Shown: piece by piece, positions 32,215-40,145 of the stretch | Layout of the letters: each line of letters begins with the position of its first letter | How positions within the stretch are numbered: the first letter of the stretch is position 1 | Assembly (NCBI GenBank): GCA_039961735.1 | Contig: JABRVX010000022.1 | Span: 1-49,047, forward strand | DNA length: 49,047 nucleotides | Reading direction: 5' to 3' | Source of the DNA: Fimbriimonadia bacterium | Lineage (GTDB): Bacteria > Armatimonadota > Fimbriimonadia > Fimbriimonadales > JABRVX01 | Notes under the pieces: model-generated | Seen by the model: only the letters and a program-made list of their open reading frames with translations | What the model was told of the DNA's origin: nothing | Database searches by the model: none | Translations under genes and position numbers: made by a program

Positions 32215-34473
32215 TTATCGGTCCCCAGACGATTCGGTCTCAGCTGAGAAACGCTTCACCTCGTCGGGCAAGGCGTCCCCCGTGAACTCCTCGCCTTCCG
32301 CCTTGCGAGAAGTCCTCGCAGCGGCGGTGACAGTAGTGTCGTTGCCGAGGTGCACGCTCACTATTAGGCTGTCGCAAAAGAACTTGCCAAACCGGTAGGT
32401 CGTGCCCATAGCCTCCATGTCCCTGCTCGTTTTCGAGTAGCTACGCAGCATCCGCTTGGCACCCGACGGGGGTGGCTCCATCGCAAATGCTACGCTGCCG
32501 TCGTCTGCAACCAGCCGAACGTAGTACGAGGGAGTGGCGTTTGTCCGGGCCGCCAGGTATACGAACCGTTGGGGTAGCGGCGGAAGGTACTCGGTCCAGT
32601 CGAAAATCACGCCATAGGGTCTTCCCATTGGGATCCTGTCGGCCTTATCCCATTCGAAAGGATAGCCGAACTCGGCGAATCCTCCCGACATACCAATCGG
32701 TTCTAACTGTACGAGGGCTTCCAGCGCCTTCCGAGCACCAGGCGACAGGGTTTCGTAGGGGACGGGTCCGCGGGAAAGTAGGGTGTCACGCTGGGCGGTC
32801 GAGAGCTCGGCCCACAGCCTCAGAGTGTGGAGCGCCCTTTGCCCTATGAGGCTATTGGCGCCCACCGAGCCGGCGAACACCTCGTAACGCTGAAGCGGAA
32901 TCAGTCCGCGACACTGGGCAGGGGTTAGTCTGGCGGCGAGCGCGGCCAGATCGTCCAGTGTCGGGCGCTCGCCACCAGCGAAGTCCATCAGTTTTCGCAC
33001 CAGCCAAGGCGGAGCCGTTGATGAGCGTTGGAACTGCCAGTCCTTGGTGCGCATCTCGATCCAGCCGTCCTCGATGCGCCACGTCTGACCGTCCTTCTGC
33101 TCGAGAATATCCAGCAGTTCACCCGCGCGGAGCTTCTCAGGAATAAGTCGGCTCGTGCTGCGAACCAGGCTCGCGATGAGCAGCTCTTGGTAAGCGTCGC
33201 AAATGAGGCTGTGGCCGGTTGCATCCGCGATGGCTTTGCGGATCTGGGCCACCGAGGGCGCGAGAGGGCCCTTCTCGTGCATGTCGCGGGTGTATTGCCG
33301 CATCGCCTCACGGCGCTCCCCTTCATCGGGTGAGCCGAGGGCCGAGAACACTTTTGGCACCGTTACGTACCTGCCAAGTACTGAGTCCTCGGAATAGTCC
33401 TTCCGTGGCGAGGGGGCTTCCCGTTCGGCCTCCGCCCAACGCATCGGCACACCGAACTGATACGCTGCGAAGCGGATGGGTCTGCGGGCGGGATCGTATG
33501 CGCTGAGGGCTACACGCAGATTTGTCACCAATCCGGCACCGAACAGGTTGACGCTCGGTTCCTCGATTTGAAAGACGAGGCCCACGCTCGTGATGGGCAG
33601 GGTCGGGTCCTCGCGACCGAGCCGGGTGCAGTAAACCGAAGGGAGAACGGCGCGTGCCGCCCGCGTTTCAGGCCCCATGGGGTCCTGACCATCGGGCCGC
33701 GGCTTGTCCGCTCCCTCAGACCAAGCCCGCACATCCTTCAGCCACGAGTTCGACAGGCGGCTCTGGTAGGTTCGAGGAGAGGTGTGGTAGGAGATCGTCT
33801 CGCCTCGAGCGAGCCGAAGCCATACGTCGTCACTCAGCGATGCAACGAACTTTGCAACGGCTAGTCGGTCGGGTTTGAGCCGTTCCTGATCCTCGGCTTC
33901 ATCGCTGCCCAGCCAGGATTGGTACGTCAGCCACTCTGGACTGCGATACCAGTTGGAGTCCTCCTCCGGTCCCGTATCCGGCTCTTTCGGTTGCCGGCGG
34001 TACCACTCGAACAGCTTGGCCTTCCTCTGCTCTATCTGCTCGGCGGTGATGTTCGCGTCTTTTCGCGCATCGGCTTTGATCTTCTCGATGCGCTCGAGCT
34101 GGAAGCGATCGCGCCCCTTCGCCTCTTCGGCCGCGGCAGCGGATGTCTGGGTCAACAGGTAGTGCTTCGTCTTCCCGACGTGCTGGATCTCCCAGGTGAA
34201 TCCGAAGTGTCGTGCGAGCTCGAGGAGGACCTCGGCGTACGACTTCTCCCGAACGAACAGGAGCACCATGTCGTCTGCAGCCCTGTTCGATGCAGACATG
34301 CCGACGCCTGTCTCTTTGGACAGAATCTCGATCAGTTCAGACATCGGCATGGGATCGAAATCGCGCGAGAACACTGCCTGTAGGGCCGACTCGGCACGAA
34401 GCTGCTGTTCGGGGCTCATCTTGGTGTCCTGCGCGGCGAACAGCGTGACAGATACGATCAGGTGAAGTAGCAT
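32215..34473 (-). CDS. Secreted STN-domain protein of unknown function, paralogue 2
   Basis: 752 residues with a short signal peptide (MLLHLIVSVTLFAAQ). The first STN-like domain is at about 37-109 (MPMSELIEILSKETGVGMSASNRAADDMVLLFVREKSYAEVLLELARHFGFTW), sharing stretches such as LQAVFSR, KETGV, REKSYAEVLL and HFGFTW with paralogue 1. The second segment is at about 410-490 (IRKAIADATGHSLICDAYQ...ELLDILEQKDGQTWRIEDGWIEMRTKDW). Shared C-terminal marks include ALHTLRLWAELSTAQRDTLLS and DWTEYLP. Full-length alignment is evident by eye but diverged. GGAGG precedes the GTG/ATG pair at 34476/34473. Confidence 0.85.
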   Translation of the reverse strand: MLLHLIVSVTLFAAQDTKMSPEQQLRAESALQAVFSRDFDPMPMSELIEILSKETGVGMSASNRAADDMVLLFVREKSYAEVLLELARHFGFTWEIQHVGKTKHYLLTQTSAAAAEEAKGRDRFQLERIEKIKADARKDANITAEQIEQRKAKLFEWYRRQPKEPDTGPEEDSNWYRSPEWLTYQSWLGSDEAEDQERLKPDRLAVAKFVASLSDDVWLRLARGETISYHTSPRTYQSRLSNSWLKDVRAWSEGADKPRPDGQDPMGPETRAARAVLPSVYCTRLGREDPTLPITSVGLVFQIEEPSVNLFGAGLVTNLRVALSAYDPARRPIRFAAYQFGVPMRWAEAEREAPSPRKDYSEDSVLGRYVTVPKVFSALGSPDEGERREAMRQYTRDMHEKGPLAPSVAQIRKAIADATGHSLICDAYQELLIASLVRSTSRLIPEKLRAGELLDILEQKDGQTWRIEDGWIEMRTKDWQFQRSSTAPPWLVRKLMDFAGGERPTLDDLAALAARLTPAQCRGLIPLQRYEVFAGSVGANSLIGQRALHTLRLWAELSTAQRDTLLSRGPVPYETLSPGARKALEALVQLEPIGMSGGFAEFGYPFEWDKADRIPMGRPYGVIFDWTEYLPPLPQRFVYLAARTNATPSYYVRLVADDGSVAFAMEPPPSGAKRMLRSYSKTSRDMEAMGTTYRFGKFFCDSLIVSVHLGNDTTVTAAARTSRKAEGEEFTGDALPDEVKRFSAETESSGDR

Positions 34474-34520
34474 CACTGCCTGCCTCCGATACCAGCCACC
34501 GTAGCCGGGGGTCCTGGTTT

Positions 34521-34526
34521 ATTATA
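34521..34526 (-). promoter_or_regulatory. Candidate -10 box of STN paralogue 2
   Basis: TATAAT on the minus strand, 47 bases before the start at 34473. No clear -35; perhaps recognised by an alternative sigma factor. Confidence 0.45.
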
Positions 34527-34556
34527 CAGCTTAAGGTCACGGACGCTGCATATGGC

Positions 34557-34707
34557 AGGTGATTACTTCTTGCGGCCTATGGGGATGATGTAGAGGGGCA
34601 CCTCCTCGTCGGGTAGCATGAGGACCCGCCTCACCTCGCTGTCGTCATAGCCGCCGATGCACACCGACCCTAGCCCGAGTGCAACGGCCTGCAAAGCTAT
34701 GTTCTGC
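34557..34707. repeat. Direct repeat copy A (nitroreductase 3' end)
   Basis: 151 bases matching 36968-37118 in the same orientation with about 8 mismatches counted by eye (about 95% identity). Both copies encode the last 50 residues of a nitroreductase on the minus strand. They bracket the propeller gene. Confidence 0.9.
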
Positions 34708-34720
34708 ACGGCGTGCGTCA
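34563..34720 (-). pseudogene. Truncated nitroreductase C-terminus
   Basis: Encodes NIALQAVALGLGSVCIGGYDD and the following residues up to the stop, almost identical to the end of the intact nitroreductase at 36974-37675. Homology stops near 34715-34725, just beside a TTGACA box on the other strand; the FMN-binding N-terminal part is missing. About half of the differences from the intact copy are silent, so the fragment may derive from a diverged functional paralogue rather than from a fresh copy. Confidence 0.8.
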
Positions 34721-34733
34721 CAAGAAATTCTAC

Positions 34734-34762
34734 TTGACATTCGCTCATCTCCGTGATACAAA
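34734..34762 (+). promoter_or_regulatory. Promoter of the secreted propeller-like gene
   Basis: TTGACA (34734-34739), 17-base spacer, TACAAA (34757-34762). It lies right at the broken end of the nitroreductase fragment and gives a leader of about 140 bases. Confidence 0.65.
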
Positions 34763-34911
34763 TACGAGTAGCACTCCGTCCGTCGGTGTGCAACGCGAAT
34801 CGGCACGGAGTTGGGTGGGCCCCGCCAGTTCTATGATGTGGATGCATTCGGTGCGCGAGGAGTACTCGGTTTTGGACGTGTGATGTGGGATAGCCGAAAG
34901 GAGTGTGGAAG

Positions 34912-36618
34912 ATGTCGAGAATAGTTGCGGGCGTTTGCTTAGCTTGCTTTGTCCCTTCTGCCGCCTTTGGCGATGGAGCGACGCCGGCTTATACGTTGAT
35001 ACCTTCGAGCGCTAAGGTCGAGTACTCCTACGGTGTCTCTAGATATCGGGCTTACTCGCTGCCAACAGGCAGCCTGGTGGAACAAGTTTATGGCCTGGCC
35101 GTGGAGTGGGAGAGCTTCAAGAACCTGAGGTCCTACCTACTAGACGAGTATATTGATATCGGGTTTACGCTCAAGAATACTGGCAACGGGAGAGACTATT
35201 TCCAGGTTGGTTTTGGGAGTAACGCCGAGAACTGGGTTAGGGACTCTGGCTATCCAGTATACGGCCCAGGAGGGCGATATGACCTTTCGAAACCGACCTT
35301 GCTCGACCGCAATCAGAGCATATCCTTGAGGCTTCAACTTAAGGCGCCCAACCTGACGCAGATGCCTTTCGGGACCTCCGAGGGAATGGACGGGTTCCGT
35401 GCGGCACTATCCGCCCACTCTCAGGGCAGTGTCCACGCGGCTCACGAGCAGGGGCTCGTGACATGGTGGCGTGAGGACGTAGTTCTCGGTAGGCAGGTCC
35501 TCTATGCTGAAAAAGGCTGGTGGAGCGTGTGTAACCAGGCTTTCGGGGAAAGCGAGCTTACGGCAATTGCGGCTGATGCCACGGGGCTTTACCTCGCCAT
35601 GTCTAATGGGAAGATGTATGTCATGTCCCCAGATTGGAGCGAAATCTCAGAACACACCCCGGAACAAAAATGCGTACTGACTGGCCGACCCACATTTTCA
35701 GGCGGCTATCTCGCTGCGAAAAGCTCGAACGGTGGGCTGTTCATCGCGCACACGACTAGCTTGTCTGGCGGCGTATGCTACGTGCCTCCGGGAGAAGCTG
35801 CTGTCAGCAGCGACCCCGCTCCACTCACCGACGGCTTCGCTGTCTTGCTGTCGAACGGGAGGCTACGAAAGGTGTCGTTTGACGGTGCTTGGGGTCCAAG
35901 CTTCCTCCTGCCGGGTCAGGCAGCAACTCCTCCCGTAGCCTACAAGGGACTAGTCTACGTCGGGCTCCAGTCGGGCGCGGTTGTCTGCGTAGGCCATGAT
36001 ATGAGACTGCACTGGGTGTCCCATCTCTGGCAGGGACCGCTGCAGTTTCTTGCCCCAGGGCCAGAGCGGTTTCTCGTTTTTGCTACCACGACGAACAGGG
36101 TTGGAGTGCTGGACTTGGATGCTCGCATGCCATTTTGGGTCAATTCGCTGCCATCGAGCGTCCTGGCCATATGCAGTGGTGATCGCGGGGTGTATGCGCT
36201 GTGCTCGGACCGTATGGTTCACGGGTTCCAGCTAGCTACAGGAGCCAGTCTGATCGGCTACCCGACGCGCAAGCTGCCTGGTGAGACTGAGGATCTGGCA
36301 CATGGCATTGTTGCCATCGCGCGCTCCACTGACACACCAGAATACGTGTGGGCTGCAACTCGGGCTCCCCTTGGTTTGGTTGGTGGCAACGTCAGCGACG
36401 CCTCTCTCTTCGCTTTCTGCGGCAATCTCGGGATTAACCTCTACGGCGTTGGCAGGGAGCCGCAGGTGGAAACCGAAACGATTCACGAAATATTTCCGCC
36501 GGTAGTGCTACCCTTCGGTATGCCACCTCTGATAGCCGTGGCGGTCAACGGTAGGCTGGGAAACCAGGGTAAGAATTGGTCGTGGGTCTACGTTTGGCGC
36601 CCCGACTTCAAAAGGTGA
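34912..36618 (+). CDS. Secreted propeller-like protein of unknown function
   Basis: 568 residues with a signal peptide (MSRIVAGVCLACFVPSAAFG). The first 200 residues are beta-rich with no recognised domain; about 200-540 repeat a pattern of short strands (AIAADATGLYLAMSNGKMYVMSPD, PVAYKGLVYVGLQSGAVVCVGHD, DRGVYALCSDRMVHGFQLATG) like PQQ/WD-type beta-propeller blades. AAAGGAG lies 8 bases before the ATG; the GTG at 34903 overlaps this site. Base composition is visibly less GC-rich than its neighbours, and it is bracketed by nitroreductase repeats, which suggests late acquisition. Confidence 0.75.
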   Translation: MSRIVAGVCLACFVPSAAFGDGATPAYTLIPSSAKVEYSYGVSRYRAYSLPTGSLVEQVYGLAVEWESFKNLRSYLLDEYIDIGFTLKNTGNGRDYFQVGFGSNAENWVRDSGYPVYGPGGRYDLSKPTLLDRNQSISLRLQLKAPNLTQMPFGTSEGMDGFRAALSAHSQGSVHAAHEQGLVTWWREDVVLGRQVLYAEKGWWSVCNQAFGESELTAIAADATGLYLAMSNGKMYVMSPDWSEISEHTPEQKCVLTGRPTFSGGYLAAKSSNGGLFIAHTTSLSGGVCYVPPGEAAVSSDPAPLTDGFAVLLSNGRLRKVSFDGAWGPSFLLPGQAATPPVAYKGLVYVGLQSGAVVCVGHDMRLHWVSHLWQGPLQFLAPGPERFLVFATTTNRVGVLDLDARMPFWVNSLPSSVLAICSGDRGVYALCSDRMVHGFQLATGASLIGYPTRKLPGETEDLAHGIVAIARSTDTPEYVWAATRAPLGLVGGNVSDASLFAFCGNLGINLYGVGREPQVETETIHEIFPPVVLPFGMPPLIAVAVNGRLGNQGKNWSWVYVWRPDFKR

Positions 36619-36967
36619 ATGTGCTTCCGTCACGTACCAGCCGAAGCTCAGCGAGCCCTTCGCCACACATCGTCCTATTCTGACCTTAGTGCCATCGCCC
36701 CGATTGCCTGCGATGTCCCAGCTTCCGCAGTTAGTAGTGCGGACTCCTTCCTTCTGAACCTAACGGGTGTCCTAATGTCGTTCCTGGCGAACCTCATGAA
36801 CACACGGATGTGGAGACGAGCGATCTCCAGGACGGATGCAGTATGCTGTTTCACCGCGTGTGCTCTGCTGCCACGAAGCGATCGGCCTTTCTTTGCTAGG
36901 CTTTCAGGAAGCATGCGCCACCTCGAATTTCCACCAAGCCCGGCGCAGGCCCAACGGTGTATGTGGT
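36619..36967. other. Interval without recognisable gene
   Basis: About 350 bases between the propeller gene and the intact nitroreductase. Open frames exist on both strands (116 and 79 codons) but have no conserved motif, no good ribosome site and uneven codon choice. No tRNA-like fold or terminal inverted repeat was seen. It may be debris from the rearrangement that left the flanking duplicate. Confidence 0.5.
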
Positions 36968-37118
36968 AGGTGATTACTTCTTGCGGCCTATGGGGATGAT
37001 GTAGAGGGGCACCTCCTCGTCCGGTAGCATGAGGGCCCGCCTCACCTCGCTGTCATCATAGCCACCGATGCACACCGACCCTAGCCCGAGGGCAACGGCC
37101 TGCAAAGCAAGATTCTGC
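36968..37118. repeat. Direct repeat copy B (nitroreductase 3' end)
   Basis: Partner of 34557-34707, about 95% identical; here it forms the intact 3' end of the nitroreductase gene. Confidence 0.9.
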
Positions 37119-37675
37119 CCGACGTGCCCCGCTTCCATGTGCACGAAGCGCTCGGCACGCAGGCCGTACTTGCCGGCAGTCCGGGAGTAGATACCGGCGA
37201 TAACAAAGGAGACGGGCGCTTCTCGGATCGCGGCTTGATCGAGGGCGCCGGAGCACAGCGCTGCACGTTGATCACCCTTCGTGATCAGCCGGAGGGCATG
37301 GTCCTTGGGGATATACCGATACATGCCGGGTTCCAGACCATCCACTTGCCCGACGACCAAGTAAGCCTCGAGTGGAAAGAGCGCCCCTGCCGACGGTACA
37401 GTCCTGAAGCCGGAAGCCTTGTCCGTGACGCCTTGTGCCGCCCACGCCAGCTGGGAGATCTGAGCAAGGGTAAGCGGGGAGTCGGCAAACGAGCGCACAG
37501 ACCTTCTCTCATAGATCGCCTTCTCGAGACTTGTCTTTCCGTCAGTAGCTGGCGGCGGCAAAGTGATGCTCGTTGTGCTCGGCGATACAGTGTCGAGTTC
37601 TGAGACAGCCTGAGGTTCGCAGCAGGTGCCGAGCACCAACACTAACACGGGAATGCTGCTAAATCTGCGTCGCAT
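36974..37675 (-). CDS. SagB/ThcOx-type nitroreductase, probable lipoprotein
   Basis: 233 residues of the FMN-dependent nitroreductase fold. The N-terminus (MRRRFSSIPVLVLVLGTCCEP) looks like a lipoprotein signal with Cys18 as the modified residue, though the -1 Thr is unusual. The family core begins at YERRSVRSFADSPLTLAQISQLAWAAQG, with the phosphate-binding RSxRxF, then SAGALFPLEAYLVV and the C-terminal GLGSVCIGGYDDSEVRRALMLPDEEVPLYIIPIGRK. GGAGG lies 7 bases before the ATG at 37675. SagB-type enzymes often oxidise azolines in peptide products, but no such cluster is here; more likely an envelope redox enzyme. Confidence 0.85.
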   Translation of the reverse strand: MRRRFSSIPVLVLVLGTCCEPQAVSELDTVSPSTTSITLPPPATDGKTSLEKAIYERRSVRSFADSPLTLAQISQLAWAAQGVTDKASGFRTVPSAGALFPLEAYLVVGQVDGLEPGMYRYIPKDHALRLITKGDQRAALCSGALDQAAIREAPVSFVIAGIYSRTAGKYGLRAERFVHMEAGHVGQNLALQAVALGLGSVCIGGYDDSEVRRALMLPDEEVPLYIIPIGRKK

Positions 37676-37921
37676 CGCGATACCTCCTATTCTCGTACGC
37701 CCTGGCGGGAGACTGCGATGCACGTCGCCCTCAGCAGACACCCACGAATAGAGGGGCGTGGCGACTGCGAAGAGAGAAGAACGAGCGCGAAGATGTCGCC
37801 GGGGTCGTCGTGGGTCGTGACTTGCGAAGGGTCGGTGCTGGCTCGGTAGACGTGGGCCATGGGATAGAGAGCTCCCACCTGTCAGCGTACGTCATGCCAC
37901 ATCGAATCAGTCCACATTGGC

Positions 37922-38313
37922 TTACAGGTCGCGAAGCAGCTCGAGAACGAGCGTGCGCAGCTTGTCGCGGACGTCGCGATACACATCCAACCCATGGCCA
38001 TAGGGGTCGGGCAGTGGAATGTCCAGAGTGCGGCCGCGGAAACCCGGGCCGACGATGCTCTTTGCAGGCACGTCGCACAGGGACACTGCGACGTCGAACG
38101 AAGCCAAGTCTAAGTCTGTCACCCTCTTGGACACCTTGCCCGATAGGTCAAGACCGACTTCCGCCATGACGGCGACCGTCTCGGGCAGAATGCTCCCCCC
38201 GCCGTAGATGCCGGCACTGGCAAACTCCGTGGAATCGCCGGCCAGGTGCCACCCCCACGCCTCTGCCATCTGACTTCGGATGCGATTGCCGTAGCACAGG
38301 AAAGGACTTTCAT
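37922..38313 (-). pseudogene. arsC: Low-molecular-weight phosphatase / arsenate reductase with one-base frameshift
   Basis: Two frames must be joined to get the protein. The ATG at 38313 gives MKVLS..., and the other frame gives FLCYGNRIRSQMAEAW, which holds the perfect C-x5-R-S P-loop; together they read as the family start MKVLFLCYGN if one T is restored in the AAA run (plus strand) at 38301-38303. The downstream part has the general-acid motif PLPDPYG and normal length (about 130). The ATG overlaps the stop of the upstream membrane protein. So the gene is a recent pseudogene, a sequencing error or a slippage site. Substrate (arsenate or phosphotyrosine) is uncertain. Confidence 0.8.
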
Positions 38314-38573
38314 TTCACGTGGGCGTGCCTAGCCTTGACCCACACGCCGATGAGGAAGCACGCAGCGGCGCCCGCAGCCGCCGTCCAGTCCGCCGCCGGT
38401 ATCTCCATTCCCAGCGAGAACACCGCGTAGCCCGCCAGGCAGAGGCAGCTCAAGCCGAACCACAGGGAACCCGCCTTTCCACGCCTGGGCCCGACGAAGA
38501 AGAGCAACGACACCGCGACGAACGCGGCGGCGTAGAAGAGCGTGGTGCCAATGCCGCCCTCGGGGAGCGTCAC
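38310..38573 (-). CDS. Small three-helix membrane protein
   Basis: 87 residues from a GTG at 38573 overlapping the hydantoinase stop (GTGA), or 92 from the ATG at 38588. Three hydrophobic helices: about 8-28, 38-57 and 65-83 (from the GTG), ending in a basic tail (VKARHAHVK). No family recognised. Its stop overlaps the ATG of the arsC-like gene, so it sits in a tightly coupled operon. Confidence 0.65.
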   Translation of the reverse strand: MTLPEGGIGTTLFYAAAFVAVSLLFFVGPRRGKAGSLWFGLSCLCLAGYAVFSLGMEIPAADWTAAAGAAACFLIGVWVKARHAHVK

Positions 38574-40135
38574 GGCGGGGTGCCCCATCCGCCGCCGGAA
38601 GGCGTGTTCACCGTCAGCGTTCCGCCAGCGCCAATCGTGAAGGACCCCTTCGCAGGTGCTCGCCGTCGCTTGCCGTCTTCCTCGATGACGTCTATGCCCG
38701 TTCTCCCACTGTTTCCGCCAGCGGCCCCATAAGGTGCCGTGATGCGGCGGTCTGCGAGGAGAGACCCGGTAACGGGAACCAGAAATCGAAAGGTTTTTTG
38801 CACACCGGCCCCACCTTGGTGCCGACCCTTTCCGCCTCGTCTCCCCGCGCGATACTCGATGATCTGCACCGGCATCTCTTGCTCCAGGGCTTCCACGGGT
38901 GTGTTTCGAGTGTTCGTCATGTGCGAGTGGAGGCCCGTCGCGCCGTCTTGGCGCGCAGATGCGCCCCCACCGCCCCCGATCGTTTCGTAGTATGCAAAGG
39001 CTCGTTTGCGGTGCGGGTCCCAGCCGCCGAAGGTCAGATTGTTCATGGTGCCCTGCGATGCTGCGGGCACTCGCTCCGGCGCGGCTTGAGCAAGGGCGCC
39101 CAAGACGACATCCGTGATTCGCTGACTGGTTTCCACGTTGCCACCCGACACTGCAGCCGGATACGACGCGTTCACTACCGTTCCCTCCGGAGCCAGCACC
39201 CGGATGGGTTGGCGGCAGCCCTCGTTGGTGGGCGCTTCGGGGTCCAAGAGACAGCGGACGGCATAGAGGCACGCCGACTCGGTGACTGCGAGAGTGGCGT
39301 TGATGCCGGCGGGTCGCTGCGGCTCGCTTCCCGAGAAGTCGAAGGTTACCGAGCCGGAAGAGAGTTCTGCTCGAACCCGGATGCGGACTGGCCTAGCGGT
39401 CACGCCGTCTGAGTCCAAGTAGTCCTCGAAAGTGTACTTTCCGTTCGGAAGGGAACGAAGCGCGCCGCGTGCCAACGCTTCGGCATACGCGATGGCTTCG
39501 TCCGTGCTCTGGCGGAAGACGGTCGAGCCGTATCGCTTAGCCAGTGCCTGCAAGCCCTCGGCACCCGAGCGGTTCGCGGCCATCTGGGCAAGGAGATCTC
39601 CTCGCCGCTCGTCAGGGTGTCGGGAGTTGCTGCACACCAAGTCGATCACGTCGTCCACGAGGCGGTCTTTGGCAGCCAGCCGCACCGGCGGGATACGGAG
39701 ACCTTCGCCGAACAGGTCGGGCACGTTCGGCATGGAGCCCGGGGTGACTCCTCCGACGTCGGCGTGGTGCGCGCGGGAAGCCACGAAGCCCAAGATCTGG
39801 TCACTGAGATAGACGGGGGACACGAGCGAGATGTCCGGCAGGTGCGTACCGGCGAGGAAGGGATCGTTGCAGGCGATAACGTCTCCCTCGCGCCACCGCA
39901 CGCGCGGGATCAGCGCCCGGACCAGCGCGGACATGGCGCCGAGATGGACCGGAATGTGTGCGGCCTGGGCGATCAGCCGCCCGTCAGAGTCGAAGAGTGC
40001 GCAGGAATAGTCACGCCGTTCCTTGGTGTTCGCAGAGAAGGAACTGCGCTCCAGTCGCACACCCATCTCCTCCGCGATAGAAGCAAGTACCTCGTTGAAC
40101 GCGACTACCTTGGCTGGGTCGAAGCCTGGGGACAC
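38570..40135 (-). CDS. hyuB: Hydantoinase B / oxoprolinase family protein
   Basis: 521 residues of the HyuB family, which acts with HyuA in ATP-dependent opening of hydantoins, oxoproline or acetone carboxylation. Typical segments: FNEVLASIAEEMGVRLERSSFSANTKERRDYSCALFDSDGRLIAQAAHIPVHLGAM, GDVIACNDPFLAGTHLPDISLVSPVY, ASRAHHADVGGVTPGSMP and GGWGTPP at the end. The GTG at 40135 follows AGGGG by 7 bases, 10 bases after hslU. No HyuA gene is adjacent, so the partner must lie elsewhere. Substrate unknown. Confidence 0.92.
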   Translation of the reverse strand: MSPGFDPAKVVAFNEVLASIAEEMGVRLERSSFSANTKERRDYSCALFDSDGRLIAQAAHIPVHLGAMSALVRALIPRVRWREGDVIACNDPFLAGTHLPDISLVSPVYLSDQILGFVASRAHHADVGGVTPGSMPNVPDLFGEGLRIPPVRLAAKDRLVDDVIDLVCSNSRHPDERRGDLLAQMAANRSGAEGLQALAKRYGSTVFRQSTDEAIAYAEALARGALRSLPNGKYTFEDYLDSDGVTARPVRIRVRAELSSGSVTFDFSGSEPQRPAGINATLAVTESACLYAVRCLLDPEAPTNEGCRQPIRVLAPEGTVVNASYPAAVSGGNVETSQRITDVVLGALAQAAPERVPAASQGTMNNLTFGGWDPHRKRAFAYYETIGGGGGASARQDGATGLHSHMTNTRNTPVEALEQEMPVQIIEYRAGRRGGKGRHQGGAGVQKTFRFLVPVTGSLLADRRITAPYGAAGGNSGRTGIDVIEEDGKRRRAPAKGSFTIGAGGTLTVNTPSGGGWGTPP

Positions 40136-40145
40136 CGCACGGCCC

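Noticed and set aside
36619-36969. 116-codon plus-strand ORF after the propeller gene
   Set aside because: Starts directly at the previous stop with no ribosome site, no motif, and runs into the nitroreductase repeat.
37687-37860. Small minus-strand ORF before the nitroreductase gene (MAHVYRASTDP...)
   Set aside because: The first half looks protein-like, but there is no well-placed ribosome site, no known family, and the second half looks like non-coding leader.
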